A DNA stretch of 64,000 bases, taken from Halocafeteria seosinensis (lineage: Eukaryota > Sar > Bigyra > Bicosoecida). Numbering within the stretch: the first letter of the stretch is position 1; every line of letters starts with the position of its first letter. The notes below the pieces were generated by a model. It saw only the letters and a program-made list of their open reading frames with translations. It was not told where the DNA came from and ran no database searches. Below are positions 32,826 through 43,678 of this stretch, piece after piece. The DNA lies in contig LVLI01000173.1 in assembly GCA_001687465.1 (NCBI GenBank), forward strand, positions 1 through 64,000, read 5' to 3'. A program made the position numbers and the translations under genes.

Positions 32826-33905
32826 ATGTCGAGGAAAAAAGAAGCTGACAAGGAGCCAGGCGCTGCAGGAGATGAAGCTGATGTGCATATTCCTGTGTCC
32901 ACGGGCACATATGAAGAGCGGCAAGTGTTTGCTAAGGAGAAACATAAGCAGTACATTCTGTCCTTGGACTCGGAGGAGATGAAAACCACCCTGGAATACG
33001 CGTACATTGAGCATCTACGCATCAGTGGGATCTATTGGAGTGTAGCGGCGATGCATTTGATGGGGACCGAGGAGGACATGGATACGGATTACATTGTCGA
33101 TTGGGTCATGAAGTGTTACCAACCCGATGTTGGAGGTTTTGGTGGGAACTTACTGCATGATCCTCATTTGCTGTATACACTGAGCGCTGTTCAGATTCTG
33201 GCATTATGTGATCAACTAGATAAAATTGATGCAGATAGAGTCTCCGATTATGTAGCCTCCTTGCAACAAGAGGATGGGTCCTTTGTAGGAGATCATTGGG
33301 GAGAAGTGGACACGCGCTTCTCGTACTGCGCCTTGAACTGTTGTGCTCTGTTGGGGAAATTGGACAAACTTGATGTTAAGAAAGCCACTGACTTTGTAGC
33401 ACGGTGTATGAATTTCGATGGTGGCTTTGGTGTTGTTCCGGGAGGAGAGTCCCATGCTGGACAAATATTTTGCTGTGTTGCAGCCTTGTCCATAGGCAAA
33501 GCTGTGCATCGCATAGACGCCGACTTGCTCGGCTGGTGGCTTTGCGAGCGCCAGTGTGATTCTGGAGGACTAAATGGACGTCCAGAGAAACAGTCAGATG
33601 TTTGCTACTCTTGGTGGGTCCTTTCCAGTTTATGCATGCTCCAACGAAGTCACTGGATAGACAAGCAAGCGCTTATAAAGTTTATTCTGGAATGCCAAGA
33701 CATCTGCGATGGTGGTATTTCAGATAGACCGCAGAATATAGTTGATGTTTTTCATACATTTTTTGGTATATGTGGCCTCTGCATGCTGAATCATTTTGAT
33801 GATACGGGAAAGCCTTATAGACAAGTTGATCCGGTGTATGCATTGCCCAAAGATCTGGTTAGAAAACTAAATTTGCCTGTCGAAGAAATACCACCTCCTT
33901 GTTAA
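32826..33905 (+). CDS. RABGGTB: Rab geranylgeranyltransferase beta subunit
   Basis: A single exon of 359 residues, of which the segment from about residue 20 to 335 is the alpha-alpha barrel of prenyltransferase beta subunits. It has the repeated GG-F/L motif (DVGGFGGNLLHD, EDGSFVGDHWGEVDTRFSY, FDGGFGVVPGGESHAGQ, DSGGLNGRPEKQSDVCYSWW, DGGISDRP). The zinc ligands are D258, C260 and H310, with the same 2- and 50-residue spacing as D238/C240/H290 of the rat enzyme. With the alpha subunit and REP it attaches geranylgeranyl groups to Rab C-terminal cysteines. The ATG lies in ACCATGT. It stands out in this window as a long intron-free conserved gene. Confidence 0.96.
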   Translation: MSRKKEADKEPGAAGDEADVHIPVSTGTYEERQVFAKEKHKQYILSLDSEEMKTTLEYAYIEHLRISGIYWSVAAMHLMGTEEDMDTDYIVDWVMKCYQPDVGGFGGNLLHDPHLLYTLSAVQILALCDQLDKIDADRVSDYVASLQQEDGSFVGDHWGEVDTRFSYCALNCCALLGKLDKLDVKKATDFVARCMNFDGGFGVVPGGESHAGQIFCCVAALSIGKAVHRIDADLLGWWLCERQCDSGGLNGRPEKQSDVCYSWWVLSSLCMLQRSHWIDKQALIKFILECQDICDGGISDRPQNIVDVFHTFFGICGLCMLNHFDDTGKPYRQVDPVYALPKDLVRKLNLPVEEIPPPC

Positions 33906-34984
33906 GTGTACAGATTGGGTGAAACGGGAGTGAGCACCCCGTCTTCTACTGAACTGCTAACTTGGAATTGCAGCATTGCTTCTGCGACTCCAACGAAGAA
34001 CAACCCGAGGGGGTGGATGCAGGGTGGATGCATAAAAACGGATGGTCAGTTGAGGAAACTAAACTTGTCGAACTTGTCTATGAAGTGTTTTTTGGTTCTG
34101 TACATATCATCTCTTTAAATGCTCGGTTCTGGAAATCAATGTCCTCTAACCACGAGTCGTGACCAAGGGTACAGCACCGCGACGGGATTGCTCAAGCGGG
34201 ATTTCGCAGCAGCCAACATATGACGACCCACAGAGACCATGATGATAAGATCGAACTCTATCTGCACGTCCTTCTTCGCTTAGGCGTCTTAGGGGAGTAC
34301 TGGCCGAGCCAACGTCCGACGGGAAGAATGAAACAGTTCCATTGAATGCAAGCGTTTCATAGAATGTTGTCTTAAGGGTGTAGCACTGGTACAACTGAAC
34401 AAGATCCTCTCGTTGTTTCTTTCCTCCCTGTTTTATAGCTCTCTTCAACGTGAACTCCCACAGGTTGTGCCACTCAACAGAACGCCTGTAGATCACACTG
34501 TCCCGCAGCTGGCCTTAATTAAGGCATTAACAAAGCAGCTTTCCATGAAGTCTTGGTGTTGTTTCACGGAGGGTTAGTCTCGGAAGGTGGCTTCCATATC
34601 CAGGAAAAAACAATCGGCGTCATTTAATCAACTTGTAACTCTCCCTGCTTGCTCCAGTAGCGTGTTTCGTATTGCGGCAGTGTTCTCACTTGGTTGCTGC
34701 AAAACTGGAGGCTCGATGCAGCGGAGTGAATACCAATTGACGTACAGCAAAACATTGAAAAGTTGGAGGCAAATCTGGAAACCAACAAGTAGTGCTCGCA
34801 TACTGTGTATTTTCCCTGGAGACATCTTGGAAAGTCGTTCACGCGTATGTGGATCTCTCCTGAGTGGATGCGAATACCAAGATGTTACAGAATTTGATGC
34901 TTCGCTCTTGAGATATCTCCCACGCGCATAGACGCAGGCTTGCTGTAGCTCGCCACTCTCTCTGCTCGCGGTACTCTACGATCT
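33906..34984. other. Intergenic region, no convincing gene
   Basis: An open frame of 114 codons (34587-34931, plus) and one of about 116 (34146-34496, minus) show no family resemblance and no ordered motifs. A short word near 34920 (GCATAGACGC..GGCTTGCT) resembles the RABGGTB segment around 33509, but is too short to call a copy. Confidence 0.4.
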
Positions 34985-35255
34985 GCGAAAACAATGAAAG
35001 GGCGCCCTGCTCGTCCCCAAACCAAGCAATCCCAACAGTACATTGATGATACCTAGGACCGATCTCGAGGAAAAGAACCGTTCCAGTATTTCGAGTGGGC
35101 GAACCACTTGATTCCCACTATGAACTTTACATAGAGGTGCCAACGATGGGCCATGGTCCTCACTGCATATCCAAGACTGATGCTCCCAACTGGTAACCTG
35201 TTGTCCCAAGTGGCTTTGGCAACATCTCTTGACCTGGTACTCTCCTTCAACAACG
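34985..35255 (-). pseudogene. Partial decayed copy of the 1407-residue gene
   Basis: The minus-strand reading aligns with an internal part of the large neighbouring protein: SWEHQSWIC, HGPSLAPL, VRPLEILERFF and, in another frame, GRPFIVFAD. These correspond to TWEHQLLLC, EGPSLASL, TRPLEVLKKFI and GHPFIVFAA there. At least one frameshift separates the blocks. The copy is oriented like the parent and sits about 160 bp beyond its 3' end, so it is probably a tandem duplication remnant. Confidence 0.8.
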
Positions 35256-35415
35256 GATCTTGAAAACCCGGCTAGAAACCGAACATCTGGATTATGATCG
35301 GTCCCAAACGCGTTGATCTGGCTAGAGGGAGAACGGCCACCGAAGAGACCGCGGACGTCGCCACCATGTTATGCCCGTGAATGATGTGAAGCTTGTCCTG
35401 CTGCTCATACCGGTA

Positions 35416-38400
35416 TCACTCGACTTTCCTTCTTTTTGCGCTGTATGTTTCCCGATGATAATCAAGGGGTCCGACAGAAAGGATAAACATCAATTCAACT
35501 GGATCAAGACGTGTCACAGGATTATCTCCCCGGAGGGCATAATACCCGTACAAGCGAAGGAGGTATTTGTGGCTTTGCCTGTTTTCGTCCTTAGCTTTCT
35601 GCAGAGCGTACGGCCACAACGCGTGCCACGCAGTATGCGGTTTGGGAGACCACGCGTAGCGAACACTTTCATACAGTTGTCTATTCGAAACGCATTCTTC
35701 AAGCAACTTCCCCAATAGATTTTCTGGTGGATTATATTGAGAAAATAGTTCAAATATCGTCGGATTCCCGGTGAGTTGTGAGTCCATATATTGAAAAAAG
35801 CAGTCAGCGGAGTAAAAGCTGTCCACTGACTCTGCCCGAGCCGCTAGTTTTTGCAAGACAGTTTGCTGCTCATTTGGGTCACGAAGATTAGCCAGGGCTG
35901 CGCACTCCGGAGCAAGAGGGGGATGAAAGCATTTTGACAACCCCAGCAGATACGAGTAGTTGTCATTCGAGTGGCTCCTGTCCGGGACAGGTCTACACAA
36001 GGTAGAGTCCAGATCCAAGTTTTTTGAAAGTGTCGATGGGTGCTCCGTGCTCAAGGGAAGCATCTCCGTTACTTTGAACTTTGACTTTGCGTCGGCGATC
36101 CAATGATTTTGATGGCCTTGCCGCAGCTGGTCCAAGATATTCTGCACCAGATCTTCACCCAGTACTATCTTTATGAATTGAAACAGGATGCACTCGCTAT
36201 GACAATTTCGTAAACGAAGCAAGAAGTTGAAAACAGACCAACTATGTTGCTTCCAGGGCAACATTGGTTGGCCTATGTGGGTTTTATGGAAAATAGTATC
36301 TTTAACAATAAAGAACCGCTCAAGAAGCTGTCGCAACATTCCAGAAAATTTAAATGTTTCGCAGCACGTGCGAGGGCGAACAAAGACTTGACCCTTCCGG
36401 CTATCATACGAAGAGTCAAAAACGTCGGTATTGGATTGCGCCCGCAATAGAAGGCTCTCAAATTGCTCTAGAGATATATCCGAGCTGCTAACACTTGTTC
36501 TACCTGCAATGAGTCCACATGTTATTCCCTGGCATAGCTGACTCGGAATTTGTTTACGACAGATTGCACTGACGCCTAAAAGCTCCACCGTGACAAGAAG
36601 TTGCTCTGAGCAGTTAGCATAGTTTCTAATCCACAACGCAGCAGCCCAACTTAGGGCACTCACCAAGTTTTCTTTCGTTGCATATATCCAAATACCCTCA
36701 GTGCCCGCAGTTCCGGGATGTACAAGACGCTCCAGACCATCTGAGCTCGGACAGCTGAAGGGTAGAAGCGCCGCGGGTAACCTTTCTCTATCACCCGTAG
36801 ACTTAGGAAACCCTATGGCAAGACTTTCCAACGAACCGGGTGACGACGAAGTTTTCCCCCCTAACTGACGCAGAGAGTCACACGTTTCTAGGACACTGTT
36901 CCCACCCGAAACATCGTCGTACGGTGAAAGATGTATTCTTGAGCTGCTATCGTCCAACGAAGCCCCAAGAAGGGGGAAAAAGTGCTTACTTTTGGACACG
37001 ACAGGCTGTGACTTTCTGGGACGACGCGAGGTGTTGGGGATCTCGAGACTCTCGTTCTTCCGAATAAAACGGAATCTTCTACTGTTTTCGACAAATGCAT
37101 TCACGTCTTCATCTATGAAGCAATGCTCCGTTACAGCTTTCTCAAATTCAGCTGGTATCGAAGTAAATTCGGCCTTTGAAACGTGGTACCTAGCTAGCTC
37201 TAGGGGCCAGACACCATCGTTGTCGCAGCATAGTACAACCAATCCTCTCAGTCCCTTCGATGCAACTGGGGTACCAATTGTGCGCCAGCGGTCTCTAAGA
37301 TATCCAAGAACATGCAATTCATTAGCCCTGGGAAGCAGGTAGTGATTACTCGTCAAATTCAGCTCCAAAGGGATCTGCAGTTCTTCTAGCCATGAAAGCA
37401 GCGGTTTCTCAAACAACTCCAGCTTATCCGCTGTAACGAAAGCAACGCCGTGGCCAATGCGCACAAATGAAGGACACTCAGGCTCTCTCGAAAACCACAG
37501 AGCAGAGTGATATTCCATATTATCAATGAATTCCTTCAAATGAGAAACCAGGATGCTAATATGCCACAGAGATGAGCGGTCTTCGCTTCCAGCTATCTGA
37601 AGTTCCGCTCCATGAATTCGGATACCAAACATATTGTAGTGTCCCATCTCTGTTGCCCATTTCTCAGATTCGTCCCACGATGTACGACGTAGTCTGGCTA
37701 TCACTTCCGATACTTGAGGAGCCGCAAATACAATGAAAGGATGCCCTTGCTCGTCCCCAAAATAGTCTAGTCCAACTACGTGCTTTAAATAGACTAGTTT
37801 CTTATCGTAGGAGATAAATTTCTTCAAAACTTCTAATGGACGAGTGACTTGCTTCCAGTCATCGTCGCTTTGAAGCTCTCGTAGAGATGCAAGAGAGGGA
37901 CCTTCATCTTGATCGCACAGCAAGAGTTGATGCTCCCACGTGTTCCGTGCGATATCGTTAGATGGGATGTCGGGAAGTGCAACTATAGACCTTGAAAAGC
38001 CCCCAAGAAAACAAAATAGAACTTTATTTGATGATTTCTTTTGCCTTTCATCTTTTTGTGTTTGTGTTTGTTCTGGTTCACTAGGTTGCTCTTCTTGTGT
38101 GTACGTTTGTGACCGCTCTGGTACTTGATGTTGTGTTTGCGCTTGCTCTCGCTCTTCAGGTTGTTGTTGTGTTTGCTGTTGCTCTCGTTCTTCAGGTTTT
38201 TGCTGCTGCGTTTGCAGCCGTTCTGTCGTTGCATCCTTTCCATCTAAATCGAAGGGCTTACGGCGGCCGTCCAAGAGCAAGTGTTGAAATACCCAGGGGC
38301 GGAGAAGGTCATGGATCGATACGGATAGTTCAACGTAAAGCACCCCAGATTGACGGTAACGTTCCTGCTGCCATTTTAGCAGGAGTTGCAGAATGTACAA

Positions 38401-39701
38401 GTCCTGTTCATAAAAATCGTCCTTTAGCTTGAATCGGCGTGGATAAAACTGCGGAGAAAAATTACCACGATATTGCTGTAAGCTGTACTCTGTCGCATCT
38501 TCGCCTGCCTCATTCAGCATTGAGAAGCAGTTTAGGAAAACTCCTCTAACGATCTGATGCGCTGGAGGAACAGCGTGATGCTGCGGAAAATCCAATCCAA
38601 GAACTCGGTATAAATGCATGGCAGGCCATCCTCTTTCATGCTCTATACGCTGTTTCCTCGCATTCCAGATTGAGTATGTCTTTAACAATCTCCTGGTGTC
38701 GTCGTTGATTCGGAATGCTGTATTAGCATCATTAACCTTAAGGGGATCCAGCATCAGGTTTGACAAAATGTGATTCTCGCATGTAGTCGGGTGCATATAG
38801 GGACTCAAGTCGAACGCAGTGCGTAACGTTTCAACTTTAATTACAATATCAGCAGTTGATATGGCGCCAAATTTTGCTTTGGTGGTCACATGGGACTTCC
38901 ATTTCCTCATGTCTACTTTCTCCCACTTACTAGGGTCTATGGGACTGCCCAAACAGTGACATAGAATTTCATGGCTGGAAGCACATACGTTTGAAAACTT
39001 TTGGTCGTCTCCGTTCCACCTGTTATTAAGGAATTCGATAAAGTCATCAAGTGCAGCCCAATCACCCTGCTTGTGTCGGAAGATGTCCCTATACATCAGA
39101 TCGTACCTCCATTGCTGTTCGCATTCCGTGGCAATACGCTCTCCCAAGTCTCCTTCCGAGGGACGAAAGGGTAGACGGAGTTCTGAGCACATGTGCTGAA
39201 GACGCCGCGGGACGTACCAGCCGTGAATATAGTGAAGCCAGAACTCAGCATTTCCCATACCCATCAAATGGGTATGCAACTCACAAAATGACTCTTCTTT
39301 GATATGCTGCTTAATACGCCTTCTAGTTTTATGGGCTTGATCGATTTTCTCGAAGCCGTCGTTCTGCGGGACATCTGAGATGACCAGATTGAAGGCAGAC
39401 GAGAACCCCTAATTGATAACTACCCATCGTACTTACGTTGCATAATGGTCTTTGCTGTTTCTTCAATAAAATCGTTCCGAACAGTGTGGTATGAGTCACA
39501 GCGCCGCAGCCAGTGTCGCACACTTTCCTCAGTTATCCCTTGTACGGCATTGACACATCCCTCAACAAAACCTGAGACATCTCGGAGAGCTTTAAACAAT
39601 ATCTGCTGCTCTTGGTCATCGGAACGTGCTTCCATTCTTTCCCCTATTCCCTTGCGAATCGCGGCTTTGTGCTGTTCTGAGATATGTTTGCGCTCCCCCA
39701 T
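35416..39701 (-). CDS. Large protein of unknown function (1407 aa) with N-terminal HTH triad
   Basis: Exon 1 (39701-39437) and exon 2 (39374-35416) join in phase 1 across a 62-nt GTAAGT-CTCAG intron. Without the first exon the protein would begin inside a conserved-looking segment. Residues about 116-140 read CELHTHLMGMGNAEFWLHY, whose His-x-His after a hydrophobic strand recalls the first metal site of amidohydrolase/adenosine-deaminase barrels. The later ligands of that fold were not identified, so this is tentative. A Gln/Glu/Arg repeat tract (about residues 470-530, period about ten) divides the protein. The C-terminal half has conserved-looking blocks (ECAALANLRDPNEQQTVLQK) and ends in a basic RRK cluster. 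A decayed partial copy lies just downstream. Confidence 0.75.
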
Positions 39702-40292
39702 CGTGACTTCTACTGTTCTAGATTTGGGTATGCTATACGGCGACAAAAGGAAAATAGCCAACCCTCTTATTTGGCGAAACCTTAGCAAACGAAAATGCTA
39801 ATCTTCTCTAGTGGAGCATACACAAACCAAAACGCATCACAGAACCTGCATATTTCTGCTGCCGCACGAGTGAGATTGAATGAGTCATGACGCCATGATG
39901 ACGATCCTCAGACTGCGGCTACGGGATCACCCCCATTTCCATAAAATTGCACTCATGCCATACCCTTACCACCGCTGAGCTGATACCGACATGGTGATAC
40001 GGTCGAGTGAACGTGTGGGCTCAGCAGGCAGAGGCTCAGAGGATTGGCAGCTTCTCGCCGAAGAATCATCGTATTCGCAACAGTAAAGCTGTATGTATAT
40101 TGCATCTATATGTGCATCATTGTACGTTTATTCGAAGTTAACTGATCGGTAACTGGGCTTCTAAGTGGTCAACTTCGTGCGCCCTTATTTTCAGTCGGAA
40201 TGGATACTTGCGGTCAATTGCGATGAGTGAAAAAAACGTCATGACACAACGCTATGCTTGATTGCAATATATAAATGCTGTCGAACGTATCA
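39702..40292. other. Intergenic region
   Basis: Promoter side of the large gene and 3' flank of the complex I subunit gene. No feature was recognised. Confidence 0.4.
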
Positions 40293-40559
40293 CTACTGAT
40301 GCCCTCCATTGTTACTCTCTCCACCATGATGAGGTGCTGGCGTGAAGAATTTATATTGTACCACATCCTTGCACATCCACATAGCCCACACGCCAATGGC
40401 AACATTTAAACCCCAGTATCTTCCTCCTTTAATCTTATGCCTAAAGATAGGGTGTTTTCGCCAAATATCCTGTCCCTGTAATACCATGGTTCCTTCCGTT
40501 TCTGTCCAATAGCGCTCGTTTGCTCTCTGCGTTAGTTCAATGGGCACATTCATGTCCAT
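40293..40559 (-). CDS. Complex I B12 (NDUFB3-like) subunit, 88 aa
   Basis: A short frame starting MDMNVPIELT contains a DIWRKHPIFRHKIKGGRYWG block followed by one hydrophobic helix (LNVAIGVWAMWMCKDVV) and a His/Asn/Gly-rich tail. The plant B12/NDUFB3-like proteins have the same plan: an EWRKHP motif, a single membrane helix and a short polar tail. If right, it is a nuclear-encoded accessory membrane-arm subunit of mitochondrial NADH dehydrogenase. An open frame continues upstream to 40631 and an upstream exon cannot be excluded. The short length limits certainty. Confidence 0.6.
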   Translation of the reverse strand: MDMNVPIELTQRANERYWTETEGTMVLQGQDIWRKHPIFRHKIKGGRYWGLNVAIGVWAMWMCKDVVQYKFFTPAPHHGGESNNGGHQ

Positions 40560-41038
40560 GGTGAATGAAATAGCTAATGAACAATACGAATCGATGGTGT
40601 ACTCACCTTTTAAACAACGGAGTCGAGGCAAAAATGCCTTGAATGTGCTCCTCCTGGACGTCTGCTGGCTTCAGCCAAACTCCCAATCTATCCTACACTT
40701 CACTAGCAGGATGAAGAAAGAAATATAACAGTTTCTCTAATCGTTGAATATTTACAATATAGGAGCCCCACCTACTGGTATACAAAGGCTTCCAGCAATG
40801 CACGGAATGGATCATTATAAATAAGATGAAGTGGACGAAATGTTTGTCGTGTTCCAGGAAGTGGTGGCCCCACTGGTGGGCCCGCAACTCAGTTCACACT
40901 TGTCCACAAGTGTGAGACTGGTATTCTCCCCAAAGTAACTTAAAAGACTTGATGCGGGGCCGGGGGAATTAGACTCGTTTTGGCGGGCACAAGTAGAATC
41001 TTGGAAAGGAGACGTCGTTTACATGGATGGTTACTGGA
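40560..41038. other. Intergenic region
   Basis: Upstream flank of the complex I subunit gene. No other coding pattern or repeat was recognised. Confidence 0.35.
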
Positions 41039-41215
41039 ACAGTACAATACCAACGGGTGTGTATTGCTCCTACCGAAAGCCACGTATGCTACTGGCTACG
41101 CTACGCAGTGTGAGGGGTGAACCCTCCCGAAACCGCTCCAACATCTTCACATTGTGGCGCATCAACGTTGGCCGTCATCAGCTTGCGAAAGTTCCGCATC
41201 CCGCGTGAACCCTCA
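41039..41215 (+). repeat. Dispersed repeat, copy 1
   Basis: About 175 bp align in inverted orientation with 48540-48715. Shared words include TATTGCTCCTA, GGCTACGCTACG, GTGAGGGGTGAACCC, CATCAGCTTGCGAAAGTTCC and others in the same order. In the second copy the repeat adjoins an RNase H-like start, so it is probably retroelement-derived. Confidence 0.75.
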
Positions 41216-41750
41216 AAGGGCAATCCACTTCAGGAACTTGACAACTGGTGATTCATTATGGACCAAGCCTGTATCTACTACAGTGCTACGATCGATGTCA
41301 AGCAACCACTTACGTACGAGTCGAACTAATACGGATTCAGGGTATATGTATATGGTATGCGCAACGGTGCAGAGTGGGGATCGAAGCTGAAGCTGAGTTG
41401 TAGCCCTCAAAACGCAGCAGTGTCACGATAGCTGAAGGAAGAACCAACGCCATGGGATTGATCCTCTTATCCAAAACCGCGACGTTTTACTCTGGCCGCT
41501 ATGTCCGTGGTCAATGGAAGCTGAGTGCTCGATAGCTCCATAAAAAAACGCAATATCGGCTATCAATGCATATTAGTGGGACTTAATGCTGTTTTTTGTT
41601 GCTCAAGCGTGGATGGGATCGGAAGTCTTCAAGCGGTTGATATGTCAAAACATAGCGCCCACGAGCCTGAATCAAGACGTTACTCGTCATCGTATTGTTT
41701 AGACACAATTCAAGCCGACTTAGAGGAGAGTTGCATCCTATCTAGTTCGA
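41216..41750. other. Intergenic region
   Basis: 3' flank of the GT61-like gene. Short frames only, with nothing recognised. Confidence 0.35.
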
Positions 41751-43289
41751 TCATTTGACTCGCTGCTCCCCAACTTTCCCGAGCGCATTTCCCAATGGAG
41801 CTATCCGCGTCCGCAATTTGTTGTAAACCTCGGTCAGGTTTACGTTATAAGCAGTCTCGCGTGCACTCTGTCGGCAAAGTTTATTGTTCATACACTCTGA
41901 CACAGAAAAGTCCTGCCAATCTTTCATAGCCCCATTTCCCGCTGGACTCCCACAAGTTCGAAGATAGTGCACGCCAGATCTGTTAGCAAAGTCTTGATAC
42001 ATCGAAGAGCGGTACATTGGCGGACTTAGCTCCAGGAAGAATGAGCCTGGCTGAGAAAACAAAATATTGATATTATGACTACCATGGGGTGAGACGAGAA
42101 GCCAGCAAGAGTAAAATCCTCGGGCTTGCACTTTAATCGAAACCTTCGAATTGAAGTGGAGGATATCAACCTTTCCGAGTACGTTTTCAAGCAGCCCCCA
42201 CAAGTGATTGAAATTCTCAGGATTCCTTCCATTGCTCCGCTTGAAAAGGCATGTTTTCTGTGGGCCACCCTGTGAAAATCCAAGGTAGTGCCAGGCCTTT
42301 CTCTTAAACCGCATTGCGCTCGTAGATGACCTGATCATTGTGCTTATTCTATTGAATAGCACGGCGATATGCTCGAAGGCTACACCATTCTTCCGCCAGT
42401 ACAAATCTTTCGGGAAAAGCATATTCGAGGTTTGATCTAGTGTAAGCTTGGATACAAGGCCATAAAACGTGTCCTCGTTCTTCACCAACGGAGCGGGGGT
42501 CTTCGGGAAAACATATGTCTGACACGGGAAGTCAGCTTCGAAGTAAGGAAATATCTGTCCGACGAAGTGTGCTAATGGACCATGCGTCGGCCTCTCGGAT
42601 ACTATGCAACTGAGCCCACGCACTAAGGGTTTCATTGGGTCTACGTTGCCAGGATGAGTTATGGAAACGTCAGGAGGTGAGCGCCAAGGCACAATGCGAT
42701 CGAGTATCATCTCTTGGGAATGCACTACTGCATAGTCGTGAATCACCGTTCTAAAACCACTTCGCAGAGTCACTGATCCACTGCCTTTTTCCTTGAGAAT
42801 AAGCGTTGAAAGAAACTTGTTCGCGCGAAGATACGGTGCACAGTGTACTGAACATCTATTGACAAATTCCCTCCATTGCGAATGCAGTTGTCCATTCCAG
42901 TTCCCCTCTTCCGCCAATTGCTGTGGCAGCGAAGCGGAACGCGAGCACAACCATTCCGACACCCCATTCGGTCGCTTTTCGGTTTCATTTACGCAAGTCT
43001 GCTCGAAGGGAGATAAGCTAGACATTTCGTGTCGAGTTACCACTTGGTTGCAGTATGTCCGAATCAAAGCTCTGAAAAGGCGTAGAGCTTGACTCCTCCT
43101 CTCCAGGTTCTCGGTCCCATTTTTCGAAGTTGGAAGCTCATGTTTCCCGGGGAAGGAGGGCAAATCAATTGACAATGTGGTTTCATGCTGTACCACGACA
43201 AAAAATGCTACAGCTAACGCTACGAGCAATAATAAAGGCCTCGTACGCGACCTCCAATTTGGAGTTCGCAGGCGCAACTTCTTCTCCAT
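41751..43289 (-). CDS. GT61-like type II membrane glycosyltransferase (512 aa)
   Basis: A basic N-terminus (EKKLRLRTPNWRSRTR) is followed by one signal-anchor helix (PLLLLVALAVAFFVVV) at residues about 18-34, the layout of a Golgi type II enzyme. The lumenal part carries several N-glycosylation sequons and ends in the segment LVSPHGSHNINILFSQPGSFF followed by LEL. This corresponds to the H-G-x-x-x-x-N-x-x-F-x-x-PG-x-x-x-x-E block of GT61 (DUF563) enzymes. GT61 members transfer xylose, arabinose or GlcNAc, but the donor here cannot be told. Single exon. It lies in the same orientation 390 bp downstream of the GH92 gene. Confidence 0.75.
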   Translation of the reverse strand: MEKKLRLRTPNWRSRTRPLLLLVALAVAFFVVVQHETTLSIDLPSFPGKHELPTSKNGTENLERRSQALRLFRALIRTYCNQVVTRHEMSSLSPFEQTCVNETEKRPNGVSEWLCSRSASLPQQLAEEGNWNGQLHSQWREFVNRCSVHCAPYLRANKFLSTLILKEKGSGSVTLRSGFRTVIHDYAVVHSQEMILDRIVPWRSPPDVSITHPGNVDPMKPLVRGLSCIVSERPTHGPLAHFVGQIFPYFEADFPCQTYVFPKTPAPLVKNEDTFYGLVSKLTLDQTSNMLFPKDLYWRKNGVAFEHIAVLFNRISTMIRSSTSAMRFKRKAWHYLGFSQGGPQKTCLFKRSNGRNPENFNHLWGLLENVLGKVDILHFNSKVSIKVQARGFYSCWLLVSPHGSHNINILFSQPGSFFLELSPPMYRSSMYQDFANRSGVHYLRTCGSPAGNGAMKDWQDFSVSECMNNKLCRQSARETAYNVNLTEVYNKLRTRIAPLGNALGKVGEQRVK

Positions 43290-43678
43290 ATAGGTGTTAA
43301 ATCATGCTCATGATGATGAGCCATACTACCCACATGTATTCCTCACGACGATCAAAAGTTTGCCCGTTGTGCATGACAATACTATAAAGGGTTGTGATTA
43401 TCACTGTGTATATCCTGCGAACTTGTCACGGCTGTACTTCAACGTGAGAAATTTGTTTGAATGTGGTAGCAAACAGTGAAACGGTAATGCATAATGGCAC
43501 GTGAAGTGAATTTTTTCTTGTTGATTCACGCAGCAATTTATATATGGACTTGTTGGTAAATTCTAGTGCTGCAGGCGGTCGCCAGACTCTCCGTGGTCTA
43601 GATTATGTCAACGACGTCATGGGTGCGGCGCCTGTCGACAACATTGCCATCAGTTTGCGCACAGAAACAAAGACGTCT
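43290..43678. other. Intergenic region between GH92 and GT61 genes
   Basis: Short gap between two minus-strand genes, holding the 3' flank of the mannosidase and the promoter of the glycosyltransferase. No other feature was recognised. Confidence 0.35.

Noticed and set aside
32826-33905. RABGGTB as a farnesyltransferase or GGTase-I beta subunit
   Set aside because: Length (359) and the DVCYSWW/HTFFG context with D258/C260/H310 spacing match the Rab-specific subunit better than the longer CaaX enzymes.
38041-38240. CA/TG-rich tract that looks like simple sequence in the large gene
   Set aside because: It encodes the Gln/Glu/Arg repeat tract in frame, so it is a coding low-complexity region and not an intergenic microsatellite.
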